Shown: positions 42,758-52,395 of the stretch, in pieces | Position numbering within the stretch: position 1 is the stretch's first letter | How the letters are laid out: every line of letters starts with the position of its first letter | Assembly (NCBI GenBank): GCA_003141555.1 | Contig: PLMN01000003.1 | Span: 62,001 to 126,000 of the forward strand | Direction of reading: 5' to 3' | Source: Candidatus Aminicenantota bacterium | GTDB taxonomy: Bacteria > Acidobacteriota > Aminicenantia > Aminicenantales > UBA4085 | DNA length: 64,000 nt | The notes under the pieces: model-generated | What the model saw: the letters and a program-made list of their open reading frames with translations, nothing else | Told to the model about the DNA's origin: nothing | Database searches by the model: none | Made by a program: the position numbers and the translations under genes

Positions 42758-43658
42758 GGCCGGCCTCCTCTCCGATCGTTCCGGCCGCGCCGGCGAGCGA
42801 GTCTGGCGGGGAGCCGGTGATCGCTTCGGCCACCAGGACGGCCCGGCGGACGGCGCGGACGTCGTGGACGCGGAGGATGTGCGCCCCGCGGACGACGGCC
42901 ACGACCGCGGCCGCGATCGATCCCTCGAGCCGGTCGTCGGCCGAGGGAAGATCCAGGAGCCGGCCGATGAATCCCTTCCGCGACGGTCCCACGAGGAGCG
43001 GCCGGCCGAGGCCGGCGAACGCGCCGAGTCCGTTGAGCAGGGCCAGGTTATCCTCGAGCCGCTTGCCGAAGCCGATCCCCGGGTCGAGGACGATATTTTC
43101 GAAGGGAAGCCCGTACGCCCGGGCGATTTCCAGCCGGGCGGCGAAGAATCCCCGGATCTCGCCGAGGACGTCGTCGTAGAGGGGCTTGTCCTGCATGGTC
43201 TTGGGCGCGCCCTTCATGTGCATCAGGACGAAGCCGGCGTTGCGGTGGGCGGCCAGGCCGAGCATCCGGTGGTCAAGGCCCTCCCCGGCGGTGATGTCGT
43301 TGATGATGTCCGCGCCCGCGTCGAGGGCGGCTTCCGCGACCTCGGGCTTGGTCGTATCGACCGAGATCAGGACGGGCGATTGCCGCCGCAGCCCGGCGAT
43401 GACGGGCACGACGCGCCCGAGCTCGTCTGCGGCGGGGATGGGAGTGGAGCCGGGCCGGGTGCTTTCGCCGCCGACGTCGAGGATGTCGGCCCCTTCCCCG
43501 GCGAGCTCCAGGGCGTGATCGACGGCGCGTGCGGGGTCGGCGAACCGGCCGCCGTCATAAAAGGAATCGGGGGTGACGTTGACGATGCCCATGATCCAGG
43601 TCCGGCCGGCGAGACGGTGGCCCGTCCCGCGGACCCGGAATACGGCTTCGTTCTTCAT
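42747..43658 (-). CDS. folP: Dihydropteroate synthase FolP
   Basis: 303 residues from ATG 43658. It has the family motifs WIMGIVNVTPDSFYDGG, DVGGESTRPGS, SVDTTKPEVAEAAL, and DPGIGFGKRLEDN, in a TIM barrel. It joins p-aminobenzoate to dihydropterin pyrophosphate in folate synthesis. The start lies 12 bases after ftsH. The C-terminus (about 25 residues, SPPDSLAGAAGTIGEE) extends beyond the barrel. Pairing of folP with ftsH and cdaA-glmM is frequent in bacteria. Confidence 0.96.
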   Translation of the reverse strand: MKNEAVFRVRGTGHRLAGRTWIMGIVNVTPDSFYDGGRFADPARAVDHALELAGEGADILDVGGESTRPGSTPIPAADELGRVVPVIAGLRRQSPVLISVDTTKPEVAEAALDAGADIINDITAGEGLDHRMLGLAAHRNAGFVLMHMKGAPKTMQDKPLYDDVLGEIRGFFAARLEIARAYGLPFENIVLDPGIGFGKRLEDNLALLNGLGAFAGLGRPLLVGPSRKGFIGRLLDLPSADDRLEGSIAAAVVAVVRGAHILRVHDVRAVRRAVLVAEAITGSPPDSLAGAAGTIGEEAGRVR

Positions 43659-43669
43659 CCCGCCTTGCT

Positions 43670-45634
43670 CTATCCCTTGTCCGGCTCGGACTCCTTCTCG
43701 GGCGTGGCCGCCGGGGCCGCGGAGGGTGGCGGGGCGGCGGACGCGGCCGAAGACGCGGGCGCCGCGGGCCCCGCGGGCATTCCGGCCGCGTGGAAGGGTG
43801 TCCCGTCGGGCGCGGACTTGGCCGGCTTCGCCCGGCGGCCCTTGACGATGGCGTTGATGTCGTCGGAGGAGATGATTTCCTTCTCGAGCAGAAGCTTGGC
43901 GATCTTCTTCAGCTTGGGCTTGTTGGCGTCGAGGAGCTGCTGGGCCCGCTCGAAATTCCGGTGGATGATCTTCTTGACTTCGTCGTCGATCCGCTCCGCC
44001 GTCCGCTCGCTGAAGTTCTTGTTCACGGCCAGTTCGCGGCCGAGGAAGATCAGGTCGTCGCGCTCGCCGTAGGTCAGCGGCCCGAGCTCGGACATGCCCC
44101 ACTGGCAGACCATCTTCCGGGCGATCTCGGTCGCCTTCTCGAAGTCGTTGGCCGCGCCCGTCGTGGTCTGGCCGAGGAAGATGTTCTCCGCGACCCGGCC
44201 GGCCAGGAGGACGGAGAGCTGGGCTTCGAGGTATTCCTTGCTGTAGGTGTAGCGGTCGTCGAGCGGCAGCTGCTGGGTGATGCCCAGGGCCATGCCGCGG
44301 GGGATGATCGTGACCTTGTGGATCGGGTCGGCCTCGGGGATGAGGGCCGCGACCAGGGCGTGGCCGGCCTCGTGGTAGGCCGTGCTCCGCTTCTCCTCGT
44401 CGCTGATGATCATGCTCTTGCGCTCGACGCCCATCAGGACCTTGTCCTTGGCGTATTCCATGTCCTTCATGGTGACGACGCTCTGGCTGTTTCGGGCGCC
44501 GATGAGGGCCGCTTCGTTGACCATGTTGGCCAGATCGGCGCCGGAGAATCCCGGGGTGGAACGGGCCAGGACGGTGAGGTCGACGTCCTTGTCGAGCGGA
44601 ATCTTGCGGATGTGGACTTTGAGGATCTCCTCGCGGCCCTTGACGTCGGGCATGTTGACCACGACCCGGCGGTCGAACCGGCCGGGCCGGAGCAGGGCGC
44701 TGTCCAGGATGTCGGGCCGGTTGGTGGCGGCGATGAGGATGACGCCCTCGTTCGAGTCGAAGCCGTCCATCTCGACGAGGAGCTGGTTCAGGGTCTGCTC
44801 GCGTTCGTCGTGGCCGCCGCCGAGGCCCGCCCCGCGCTGGCGTCCGACGGCGTCGATCTCGTCGATGAAGATCAGGCAGGGGGCGTGCTTCTTGCCGTTG
44901 TCGAACAGGTCGCGGACGCGCGAGGCGCCCACGCCGACGAACATCTCGACGAAGTCCGAGCCGCTGATCGAGAAGAAAGGCACGTCGGCCTCGCCGGCGA
45001 CGGCCCGGGCGAGAAGGGTCTTGCCCGTGCCGGGCGCGCCGACCAGGATGACGCCCTTGGGGATGCGGCCGCCGAGCTTCTGGAACTTCTGGGGCTCCTT
45101 GAGGAACCCGACGATCTCCTGGAGCTCGTCCTTGGCCTCCTGGACGCCGGCCACGTCCTTGAACGTGGTTTTCTTCTGTTGCTGGCCGGAGAAGACCTTG
45201 GCCCGGCTCTTGCCGAAGGACATGGCCTTGTTTCCGCCCGACTGCATCTGGCGCATGAAGAACACCCAGAACAGGATCAGGAGGATGATCGGGAACCAGG
45301 AGAATAAGACCGAGAACCAAGGCGTCTTGTTGGCGTCCTTGACGTCGATGCCGACCTTGTTGTCCTCGAGGAGCTTGACCAGGTCGTTATATTGCTGGGG
45401 GATGTTGGTCTTAAACTGGGACTGGTCGGCCTTGTATGTGCCCTTGATCTGGGTTCCGGTGATCTGGACTTCGGCCACTTTTCCGTCCTGAACATCCTTG
45501 ATGAACTGGCTGAACTTGATCTCGGAGTTGACCAGGGCGGGCGCCTGGAGGAGGCTCCAGAGGAGGATGATGATGGCGCCGGCCGCCATCCAGAATATGA
45601 TATTTTTGGCGGGTTTGATTTTCTTTGGGGTCAT
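43670..45634 (-). CDS. ftsH: ATP-dependent membrane zinc protease FtsH
   Basis: 654 residues. Two N-terminal membrane helices enclose an outer domain (about 30-115). The AAA domain has Walker [12 protein letters not shown], Walker [13 protein letters not shown], and the pore FVGVG; the protease has HEAGH with the third metal ligand region later. It extracts and degrades membrane proteins. The last 50 residues are Ala/Pro-rich ([16 protein letters not shown]) and probably disordered. It is first in the - strand cluster with its own promoter. Confidence 0.97.
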   Translation of the reverse strand: MTPKKIKPAKNIIFWMAAGAIIILLWSLLQAPALVNSEIKFSQFIKDVQDGKVAEVQITGTQIKGTYKADQSQFKTNIPQQYNDLVKLLEDNKVGIDVKDANKTPWFSVLFSWFPIILLILFWVFFMRQMQSGGNKAMSFGKSRAKVFSGQQQKKTTFKDVAGVQEAKDELQEIVGFLKEPQKFQKLGGRIPKGVILVGAPGTGKTLLARAVAGEADVPFFSISGSDFVEMFVGVGASRVRDLFDNGKKHAPCLIFIDEIDAVGRQRGAGLGGGHDEREQTLNQLLVEMDGFDSNEGVILIAATNRPDILDSALLRPGRFDRRVVVNMPDVKGREEILKVHIRKIPLDKDVDLTVLARSTPGFSGADLANMVNEAALIGARNSQSVVTMKDMEYAKDKVLMGVERKSMIISDEEKRSTAYHEAGHALVAALIPEADPIHKVTIIPRGMALGITQQLPLDDRYTYSKEYLEAQLSVLLAGRVAENIFLGQTTTGAANDFEKATEIARKMVCQWGMSELGPLTYGERDDLIFLGRELAVNKNFSERTAERIDDEVKKIIHRNFERAQQLLDANKPKLKKIAKLLLEKEIISSDDINAIVKGRRAKPAKSAPDGTPFHAAGMPAGPAAPASSAASAAPPPSAAPAATPEKESEPDKG

Positions 45635-45655
45635 CTAAATTTCCTTTTCCCTGAT

Positions 45656-45684
45656 ACTTTAACATTTTTGGGAGGATTTGTTAA
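45656..45684 (-). promoter_or_regulatory. Sigma-70-type promoter before ftsH
   Basis: On the - strand, TTAACA (45684-45679), 17 bases, then TAAAGT (45661-45656). Transcription would start near 45649, 15 bases before the ftsH ATG; AAGGA lies between. Confidence 0.5.
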
Positions 45685-45754
45685 GAAAAAAGCTTCGAAA
45701 TTCAAATTTTTTTCCGATTTTTTCGGTTTTTAACGGGTTCCGCAAAGGCTGGTG

Positions 45755-45782
45755 TTGACTTTGGCTTGGAACCTAATATAAA
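45755..45782 (+). promoter_or_regulatory. Sigma-70-type promoter before the second symporter
   Basis: TTGACT (45755-45760), a 16-base spacer, then TATAAA (45777-45782). Transcription would start near 45789, 33 bases before the symporter ATG at 45822. Confidence 0.6.
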
Positions 45783-45821
45783 CGTAGGACAGGAAAAAAA
45801 GTTGCAAAACAGGGGTCAAGG

Positions 45822-47579
45822 ATGAATCTTCACTGGATCGACCTGGTCATCATCGTCGTCTATCTCGTCGCCGTGTCCATGATCGGTTTCATCGTCAAGA
45901 AGCAGGCCACCAAAAAGCTCGACTCCTATTATCTGGCCGACCGGAACATCCCCTGGTGGATGCTCGGCTTGTCGGGCTGTTCAAGTTATATCGACATCGG
46001 GGGGACGATGTCGATGATCGGGGTGATCTTCTACCTGGGCCTGAAATCGCTCTGGGCGACCCACATCTTCTGGGGCTGGTTCATGATGTGCTTCTACATG
46101 GCCTTCCAGGCGAAGTGGATCCGCCGCTCGGGGGTCATGACCTTCGCCGAGTGGAACGAGACGCGCTTCGGGGCGACGAGGGACGCCGAGGCCGCCCGCT
46201 TGGCCGCGGCGATTTTTCTCCTGATCCTGATGGTCTGCAACCTGATGTTCATCTCGGTCGGGACGGGAAAGTTCGCCGAAGAATTCCTGCCCTTCCCGCG
46301 CTGGGAGGCGACCCTGATCGTCCTGGCCGTCGTGGGCGTATATGTGACTTTGGGCGGCTTTTTCGGCGTCATCCTGACCGACGTCTTTCAGACGATCCTC
46401 ATCGGGATCGGGGCGGTCATCATGGCCTTCATGGTCTTCGCCAAGGCGCCGGCGATGAGCTTCATCGCCAGGGATCCGGGTTGGTTCTCCCTGGCGCCGA
46501 CGTGGAAGCTCTGGCCGAGCTTCATGGCGACAACTCCGCCGGCCTACCAGCATTTCGGCGCGTTCGGGCCGATCCTGCTGGCCGGGTTCGGCTGGATGGT
46601 CTTCCGCCTGCTCGCCGGCCCGAACGTCTGGGACTTCCAGTTCTTCCTGACGACGCGCTCGCCCCGCGACGCCCAGCTCGCGGCCGGGCTCTGGACGGTC
46701 GGCTACACGCTTCGCTGGATCCTGGCTTGCGCGTTCATGGTCCTCGGCATCCTGTTCCTGGGGTCATCGGCCGGGTTCGATGCCGAGAAGATCATGCCCC
46801 TCGTCCTGCAGAGGTTCCCGATCGGGCTGCGGGGCTTCTTCATGGCCGTGCTGCTCGCGGCGCTGATGTCCACCATCAGCGCCATGATCAACGTCACGAG
46901 CTCGGTCGTCATCAACGACTTCATCAAGCGCTATTTCGCCAAGGACATGTCCCAGAAGCGGCTCGTCCGGTGGGGACAGCTCGTCTCGGTCGGGGCGGTC
47001 CTCGTCGGGTTCGTGCTCAGCCTGTCGTTCTCGAACATCATCTCCGCCTGGGAAAGCATGGTCTTCGTCGTGGTCACGGTGATCCTCGTGCCCGCGACGC
47101 TGCGCTGGCACTATTGGCGGTTCGGGGCGCGGGCGTTCGTGGGGAGCATGGCCGTCTCGGCCGCGCTGATCACCCTCCGGGTCCTCCTCGTCAAGGGGCT
47201 CCACGCCTCGGCCTCGCTCGGCCTGGACATGGGATTGTGCTTCCTGACGACGATGATCTTCAGCTTTTTCACCAAGCCGGCCGACATGGAGGTCCTGGTG
47301 AAGTTCTACACCCGCATCCGGCCGTTCGGCGTCTGGGGGCCCGTCCGGCGGGAGGCGGTCCGGCGCGGGCTGGTGCCGGCGCGGGACAAGATGCCGGCGA
47401 TCGACGCCCTGAACGGCCTGATCACGGCCGTCTTCCAGTTCTCGCTGGCTCTGCTGCCGTTCTTCGCTTTTATGCGGAACTGGCGCCAGCTCGGCCTTTG
47501 GGCGGCGGTCGTGGCGATCGTATCCGTCGTGCTTTACTTCACCTGGTACAAGAACCTGCCGGCCAAGGACGAAATTTGA
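45822..47579 (+). CDS. Sodium:solute symporter (SSS family)
   Basis: 585 residues, about 13 membrane segments. LDSYYLADRNIPWWMLGLSGCSSYIDIGGT near residues 30-60 has the SSS core pattern, and a C-terminal soluble loop (about 485-540) carries PFGVWGPVRREAVRRGL. It differs from the carrier at 6252, with low similarity outside core motifs. The gene directly precedes the α-mannosidase (TTGA overlap), so a sugar is a reasonable guess for its substrate. Confidence 0.9.
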   Translation: MNLHWIDLVIIVVYLVAVSMIGFIVKKQATKKLDSYYLADRNIPWWMLGLSGCSSYIDIGGTMSMIGVIFYLGLKSLWATHIFWGWFMMCFYMAFQAKWIRRSGVMTFAEWNETRFGATRDAEAARLAAAIFLLILMVCNLMFISVGTGKFAEEFLPFPRWEATLIVLAVVGVYVTLGGFFGVILTDVFQTILIGIGAVIMAFMVFAKAPAMSFIARDPGWFSLAPTWKLWPSFMATTPPAYQHFGAFGPILLAGFGWMVFRLLAGPNVWDFQFFLTTRSPRDAQLAAGLWTVGYTLRWILACAFMVLGILFLGSSAGFDAEKIMPLVLQRFPIGLRGFFMAVLLAALMSTISAMINVTSSVVINDFIKRYFAKDMSQKRLVRWGQLVSVGAVLVGFVLSLSFSNIISAWESMVFVVVTVILVPATLRWHYWRFGARAFVGSMAVSAALITLRVLLVKGLHASASLGLDMGLCFLTTMIFSFFTKPADMEVLVKFYTRIRPFGVWGPVRREAVRRGLVPARDKMPAIDALNGLITAVFQFSLALLPFFAFMRNWRQLGLWAAVVAIVSVVLYFTWYKNLPAKDEI

Positions 47580-49924
47580 AGCCCACCCTTCACCTCATCT
47601 GCAATGCCCATCTCGATCCCGTCTGGCAGTGGCGCTGGGAGGAGGGGGCGGCGGAAGCCCTGTCCACGTTCCGGGCCGCGGCTTCGATTCTAAGGGAGCG
47701 CGAGGACCTCATCTTCAACCACAACGAGGCGGTGCTCTACCGCTGGGTCGAGAGCTACGACCCGCCGCTGTTCCGCGAGATCAGGCGGCTGGTGAAGATG
47801 GGCCGGTGGGCCATCGGGGGCGGGTGGCATCTCCAGCCCGACCTCAACCTGCCCGGATTGGAGTCGCTCGTGCGGCAGATCGAGGAGGGGCGGCGTTATT
47901 TCCGGGAAAAGTTCGATGCGGCACCCAAGGTCGCCTACTGCTTCGATTCGTTCGGGCACGGCGCCGGCCTGCCCCAGATTCTCGCGCAAGCCGGCTACAA
48001 GATGTATATCCACATGCGGCCCCAGGCCGCGGAGATGGCCCTGCCCGCGGACCTCTACAGATGGCGGGGGTGCGACGGATCGGAGATTCCCGTCTACCGG
48101 ATCGAATTCGGCCTGTACCACACAGAACGCGACAACATCGAGCGCCGGCTCGAGGAAGGGACGGAGCTTGCCCTGGCGAGAGGCCGCGATGTCGCGGTCT
48201 TCTGGGGGATCGGCGACCACGGCGGCGGGGCGACGAGAGTGGATCTCGAGCGGATCGACGCGTTCAAGCGGCGGGAAAAGCGGGTGCGCGTCGTCCACGG
48301 CACGCCCGACGGGTTTTATGCGGCGATCAAGCGGTGGATCCCGGCGGCGCCGGTGGTCGAGGGCGACCTGCAGCACGTGTTCACCGGGTGCTACACTTCG
48401 CTCTCGCGGCTGAAGCGGGAGGCGCAGGCGAGCCTCGGGCTCCTCGTCCAGACCGAAGCGCTGCGGGCGGCGGCTTGGTGGGCGAAGGGGCTGCCCTATC
48501 CGGCGGAGGAGCTGGGCGAGGCCTGGCGCGGGCACCTGTTCAACGATTTCCACGACATCCTGACGGGCAGCTGCGTCGAGCCCGCGGAGCGGGACGCGCT
48601 GGCGCTCTACGGCAAGGTCGAGGAGGAGGCGCGGCGGCTGAGGCTGGGGGCGGCCGCGGCGCTCAACCGCGGCCCGGACCGGCGGCTGCATATTCCGGTC
48701 ACGGTCGTGAACGCGAATCCCGCGGGAACGGCGGGCCCGATCGAATTCGAATGCATGTCCGATCTCCGGCCGCTCTGGACGGGCGAGTGGGAGCTCAGGC
48801 TCTTCCGGCTGGACGGGACCGAGATCGAATGCCAGAAGGAGCAGCCCGAAGCGCTCCTGCCGTTCCATGACTGGCGACGGAAATTATGCTTCATCGACGA
48901 TCTGCCGGGCGTGGGCGTGTCGCGCTACGAGGTCCGGGCTGTCGAGAAGCGCGTCGACAGCCCGGCCGGCGCCGCGAATGGCGGCGCCGAGGACGCCGGC
49001 CGAGACGTCGCGGCGGGCCCCGCGCCCGTTCCGCGGGCGCTCGTGATCGACGACGATGCCGATTCGTGGGGCACGGACCGGCGGGCCTACGGAAAGATCG
49101 CGGGCGAATTCCGGGCGATCGGACCGGCGCGAGTCGTCAAGCGAGGCCCGGTCCGGACGATCACCGAGTTCGTGCTCGAATGCGGCCGCAGCCGGATCGT
49201 GATGCAATCGCTCGTCTATCCGAAGTGGCCCGTCGTCGAGTGGCGGCTGCGCGTCGAATGGAACGAGGAGAGGCGGCGGCTGAAACTGGCGTTTGACGCG
49301 GGGATCGAACGGCCTTCGATCCTCGTTGAAGTCCCGGGCGGAGCGATTGACCGGCCGGCCGATGGGAACGAGCATGTCCACGGACGGTGGCTACTCGTCG
49401 AGGGCAAGGCGGAGGATGGAAGGCGGACGGCGCTCGGGATCGTGAATTCGGGCCAGCCCGGTTTCGATTTTGCGGGCGGCGAGATCCGGCTGTCCGTCCT
49501 GCGGAGCGCGGCCTATTGCCACGAGCAGGGATTTGCCCTGGGCGCGCCGCCGGAGTCGCCCGCGCGGAAATACGCCGATATCGGCGTGCACGATGTGCGC
49601 CTGTTCGTGATTGCGGGCGAGTCCGGCGACGTGCGCAGGCGATTGCCCGGCCTGGCCGATCGGATGAGCGCCCCGCCTTTCGCCCTGGCCCATTTGCCGA
49701 TCGGCGCCGGCGTGGCGCAGCGAGAAGAATTCCTCTCCCTCGAGCCCGCGCACGTCCGGCTGACCGCCCTCAAGCGCTCGGCCGATGGCCGGGCGCTCGT
49801 CGTCCGGCTGCACGAGGCGGCTGGTATTGCAGCGGATTGCCGCCTCCGGCTGGCGATGGGAAAGGAACGAACGATCGCCCTGAAGCTCCGCCCTTACGAA
49901 ATTAAATCGGTGACAGTAACCTGA
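47576..49924 (+). CDS. GH38-family α-mannosidase
   Basis: 782 residues from TTG 47576, overlapping the symporter stop as TTGA; no better start exists before the first motif. LICNAHLDPVWQWRWEEG holds the zinc His and Asp, and CFDSFGHGAGLPQIL the nucleophile Asp. NDFHDILTGSCVEPAE is another family landmark. There is no signal peptide, so it acts in the cytoplasm on imported mannosides. β-domains fill the C-terminal half. The end is odd: the last residues SVTVT and the TGA lie in repeat family B, after a normal-looking family ending LRPYEIK. Confidence 0.92.
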   Translation: MKPTLHLICNAHLDPVWQWRWEEGAAEALSTFRAAASILREREDLIFNHNEAVLYRWVESYDPPLFREIRRLVKMGRWAIGGGWHLQPDLNLPGLESLVRQIEEGRRYFREKFDAAPKVAYCFDSFGHGAGLPQILAQAGYKMYIHMRPQAAEMALPADLYRWRGCDGSEIPVYRIEFGLYHTERDNIERRLEEGTELALARGRDVAVFWGIGDHGGGATRVDLERIDAFKRREKRVRVVHGTPDGFYAAIKRWIPAAPVVEGDLQHVFTGCYTSLSRLKREAQASLGLLVQTEALRAAAWWAKGLPYPAEELGEAWRGHLFNDFHDILTGSCVEPAERDALALYGKVEEEARRLRLGAAAALNRGPDRRLHIPVTVVNANPAGTAGPIEFECMSDLRPLWTGEWELRLFRLDGTEIECQKEQPEALLPFHDWRRKLCFIDDLPGVGVSRYEVRAVEKRVDSPAGAANGGAEDAGRDVAAGPAPVPRALVIDDDADSWGTDRRAYGKIAGEFRAIGPARVVKRGPVRTITEFVLECGRSRIVMQSLVYPKWPVVEWRLRVEWNEERRRLKLAFDAGIERPSILVEVPGGAIDRPADGNEHVHGRWLLVEGKAEDGRRTALGIVNSGQPGFDFAGGEIRLSVLRSAAYCHEQGFALGAPPESPARKYADIGVHDVRLFVIAGESGDVRRRLPGLADRMSAPPFALAHLPIGAGVAQREEFLSLEPAHVRLTALKRSADGRALVVRLHEAAGIAADCRLRLAMGKERTIALKLRPYEIKSVTVT

Positions 49925-50061
49925 TTTCCGAATTTATATTATTGATAATAAAAACATTGTGTAGATTTATGGACCTGTGAAGTATCATGCGTTATCGGCA
50001 TTTCATTGTTTTTCAACTACAAAATGTTTGAAATACGGAAATCAGGTTACTGTCACCGATT
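49905..50061. repeat. Palindromic repeat family B, copy 2
   Basis: 157 bases, the same length as copy 1. The ends AATCGGTGACAGTAACC and their complement are the same, while the interior differs. It overlaps the last 20 bases of the α-mannosidase gene, supplying its stop codon, and ends 12 bases before the UroD-like gene. Confidence 0.85.
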
Positions 50062-50072
50062 AAGATGATAAA

Positions 50073-51326
50073 ATGACAGACATGACGCGGCGCGAACGGG
50101 TTCTGCGGACCATCGGACACAAGGAGCCGGACCGCGTGCCCGTCGATCTCGGGGCGATGCGGTCCACGGGCATCACGGGCGGGGCCTACGGACGGCTGAA
50201 GCGGCACTTGGGCATGACGGGCGGCCAGACTCGCGTCTATGACGTCATCCAGCAGCTGGCCCTCCCCGAGGAGGCGATCCTCGATTACGTGGAGTCCGAT
50301 GTCGTGGACCTCGGCCGCGCCTGGTTCGAGGACGAGAGCGACTGGAAGGACTTCACCCTGCCGGACGGCGCTCCGGCCAAGATCCCGGCCTACATCGATT
50401 TCGTCCCCCGCGACGGGGGATGGGTGGCGCGGAACGGCCGCGGGATCGAGATCGGGGCGATGCCCCAAGGCGCCTATTATCTCAGCCAGACCCGGTTCCC
50501 GCTCAAGGACTGGGACGGCGCGGATCTCTCCATTCTCGACCGCCTGCCCGAGCTCATGGACGACGTGACCTGGGGCGCTCTGCCGTGCGCGCCTTATCAC
50601 AAGCCGCTCACGCCCGACCACCTGGCCGACATCCGGCGCCGGGCCAAGCGCCTCTACGAAACGACGGACTATGCGATCATGGTCGCGTTCGGGGCGAATC
50701 TGCTCGAATGGGGGCAGTACCTTTGCCGCATGGACCAGTTCCTGATCGATCTCGTCGAAAATCGCCCCAAGGCGGAGGCGCTGCTCGACAAGCTCGTCGA
50801 GTCGCACCTCGATAGCTTGGCCAAGGTGCTGGACGCGGTCGAGGGTTATGTCCAGATCATTCAGATGGGCGACGACCTGGGGACGCAGCAGGCCCTTCAG
50901 ATTTCGCCGCGCCTGTATCGCGAGGTCTTCAAGCCCCGCGAGCGGATGATCTTCGAAACCGTCCGGAAGCGCTCGAGCCTGCACGTCTTCCTCCACTCCT
51001 GCGGGGCGATTGCGGACATCCTCCCGGACCTCATCGAGGCCGGCGTCGAGATCATCAACCCCGTCCAGACGAGCGCCCGCGGGATGGACCCGGCCCGCCT
51101 CAAGCGCGAGTTCGGGAAAGACCTCGTGTTCTGGGGCGGCGGCTGTGACACGCAGCGGGTCCTGCCGATGGGAACGCCCGACGAGATCGACGCCCACGTG
51201 CGCGAGCGGATCGGCGTGTTCGCCCCGGGCGGCGGGTTCGTCTTTACTCAGGTCCACAACATCATGCCCCATGTCCCGCCGCGGAACATCGAGGCGATGT
51301 ACGCCGCCGTCAAAAAGTACCGGTGA
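50073..51326 (+). CDS. UroD-like (uroporphyrinogen decarboxylase family) protein 1
   Basis: 417 residues, a TIM barrel of the UroD/corrinoid-methyltransferase superfamily. RERVLRTIGHKEPDRVPVD is the typical start; LHSCGAIADILPDLIEAGVEIINPVQ holds the His/Cys that bind zinc in the methyltransferases, and FVFTQVHNIMPHVPPRNIEA ends it. True heme UroD is about 350 residues and lacks this Cys, so a methyl transfer or an unknown role is more likely. It overlaps the next gene by 4 bases (GTGA). Confidence 0.85.
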   Translation: MTDMTRRERVLRTIGHKEPDRVPVDLGAMRSTGITGGAYGRLKRHLGMTGGQTRVYDVIQQLALPEEAILDYVESDVVDLGRAWFEDESDWKDFTLPDGAPAKIPAYIDFVPRDGGWVARNGRGIEIGAMPQGAYYLSQTRFPLKDWDGADLSILDRLPELMDDVTWGALPCAPYHKPLTPDHLADIRRRAKRLYETTDYAIMVAFGANLLEWGQYLCRMDQFLIDLVENRPKAEALLDKLVESHLDSLAKVLDAVEGYVQIIQMGDDLGTQQALQISPRLYREVFKPRERMIFETVRKRSSLHVFLHSCGAIADILPDLIEAGVEIINPVQTSARGMDPARLKREFGKDLVFWGGGCDTQRVLPMGTPDEIDAHVRERIGVFAPGGGFVFTQVHNIMPHVPPRNIEAMYAAVKKYR

Positions 51327-52369
51327 AAGACAGCCGCGCGCTCATCCGCGACATCGTCGCCCTGCGGCCCGCGCCGCGGCGCGGCTTTTGGTTAGGCAAT
51401 CCCCACCCCGATACCTGGCCCCTCTACCACCGCTACTTCGGAACGCGGACCGAGGAGGAGCTCCGCCTGAAGCTGGGCGACGACTTCCGCTGGATCACGC
51501 CCCAGTACATGGCGACGACGTATCGCCATCCCGCCGGCAAGAAGATCTTCGACTCCCGCGAGTACAAGGTCTTCCACGGGCAGCCGGGCCCGCTGGCCGG
51601 CGCGGAGACCGAGGCCGACGTCGCGGCCTTCGACTGGCCCGATCCCGGCTATTTGGATTTCAGCGAATGCCTGGCCGCCTTGCGGGGCGCCGGCCCGTAT
51701 TACCGGGCCAGCGGCTTCTGGGCGCCGTTCTTCCATGACGTGATGGACCTCTTCGGCCTGGAGGAGTATTTCGTCAAGATGCACACGAATCCGGCCGTCG
51801 TCCACGCCGTGACGGCCCGGGTCTGCGGGTTCTACCTCGAAGCCAACCGGCGTTTCTTCGACGCTGCGGACGCCTTTTCCGCGGAACAAGGCTCTGCGGG
51901 CCTGGTTGACGCCTATTTCTTCGGCAACGATTTCGGCACGCAGCGCGACCTGATCATCAGCCCCCGGCACTTCGAGGAATTCATCCTGCCCTGGTTCCGC
52001 CGCTTCACCGACCAGGCGCGGTCGCGCGGCTGCCAGGTCATCCTCCATTCGTGCGGGGCGATCGCCCGGGTGATTCCCCACCTCATCGCCTCGGGGGTGA
52101 ACTGCCTGCACCCCCTCCAGGCCCGCGCCGCCGGCATGGAGGCCGAGCTGCTGGCGCGGGACTTCCGGGGGAAGATCGCCTTCCTGGGCGGGATCGATAC
52201 CCAGCAGCTCCTCGTGCGCGGCTCGCCGGCGGATGTGCGTGCGGAAGTGCGGCGGCTGAAGGACGTTTTCGGCCCCTGGTGGATCGTCAGCCCGAGCCAC
52301 GAAGCGCTGCTACCCAACGTCCCGCCAGAGAACGTGGCGGCCATGGCCGAGGCCGCCCGCGAAGTCTGA
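51323..52369 (+). CDS. UroD-like (uroporphyrinogen decarboxylase family) protein 2
   Basis: 348 residues from GTG 51323, overlapping the stop of its paralogue. LHSCGAIARVIPHLIASGVNCLHPLQ repeats the zinc-type motif of protein 1, and VSPSHEALLPNVPPENVAAM replaces its C-terminal counterpart. The N-terminal half (WLGNPHPDTWPLYHRYFG) is quite different from protein 1. They may form a heterodimer. No corrinoid protein gene is next to them. Confidence 0.83.
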   Translation: MKDSRALIRDIVALRPAPRRGFWLGNPHPDTWPLYHRYFGTRTEEELRLKLGDDFRWITPQYMATTYRHPAGKKIFDSREYKVFHGQPGPLAGAETEADVAAFDWPDPGYLDFSECLAALRGAGPYYRASGFWAPFFHDVMDLFGLEEYFVKMHTNPAVVHAVTARVCGFYLEANRRFFDAADAFSAEQGSAGLVDAYFFGNDFGTQRDLIISPRHFEEFILPWFRRFTDQARSRGCQVILHSCGAIARVIPHLIASGVNCLHPLQARAAGMEAELLARDFRGKIAFLGGIDTQQLLVRGSPADVRAEVRRLKDVFGPWWIVSPSHEALLPNVPPENVAAMAEAAREV

Positions 52370-52395
52370 TCGCCCGCCCCCCGCCCTATGCCCCC

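Noticed and set aside
42747-45320. A long - strand frame extending folP upstream through ftsH.
   Set aside because: The added part is an out-of-frame shadow of ftsH; FolP begins at ATG 43658 with its normal motifs right after.
45956-47575. A long open frame through the symporter gene that continues in frame into the α-mannosidase, suggesting a 1322-residue fusion.
   Set aside because: The first 540 codons are an Arg/Pro/Gly-rich shadow of the symporter in another frame, with no family likeness; the mannosidase starts at TTG 47576.
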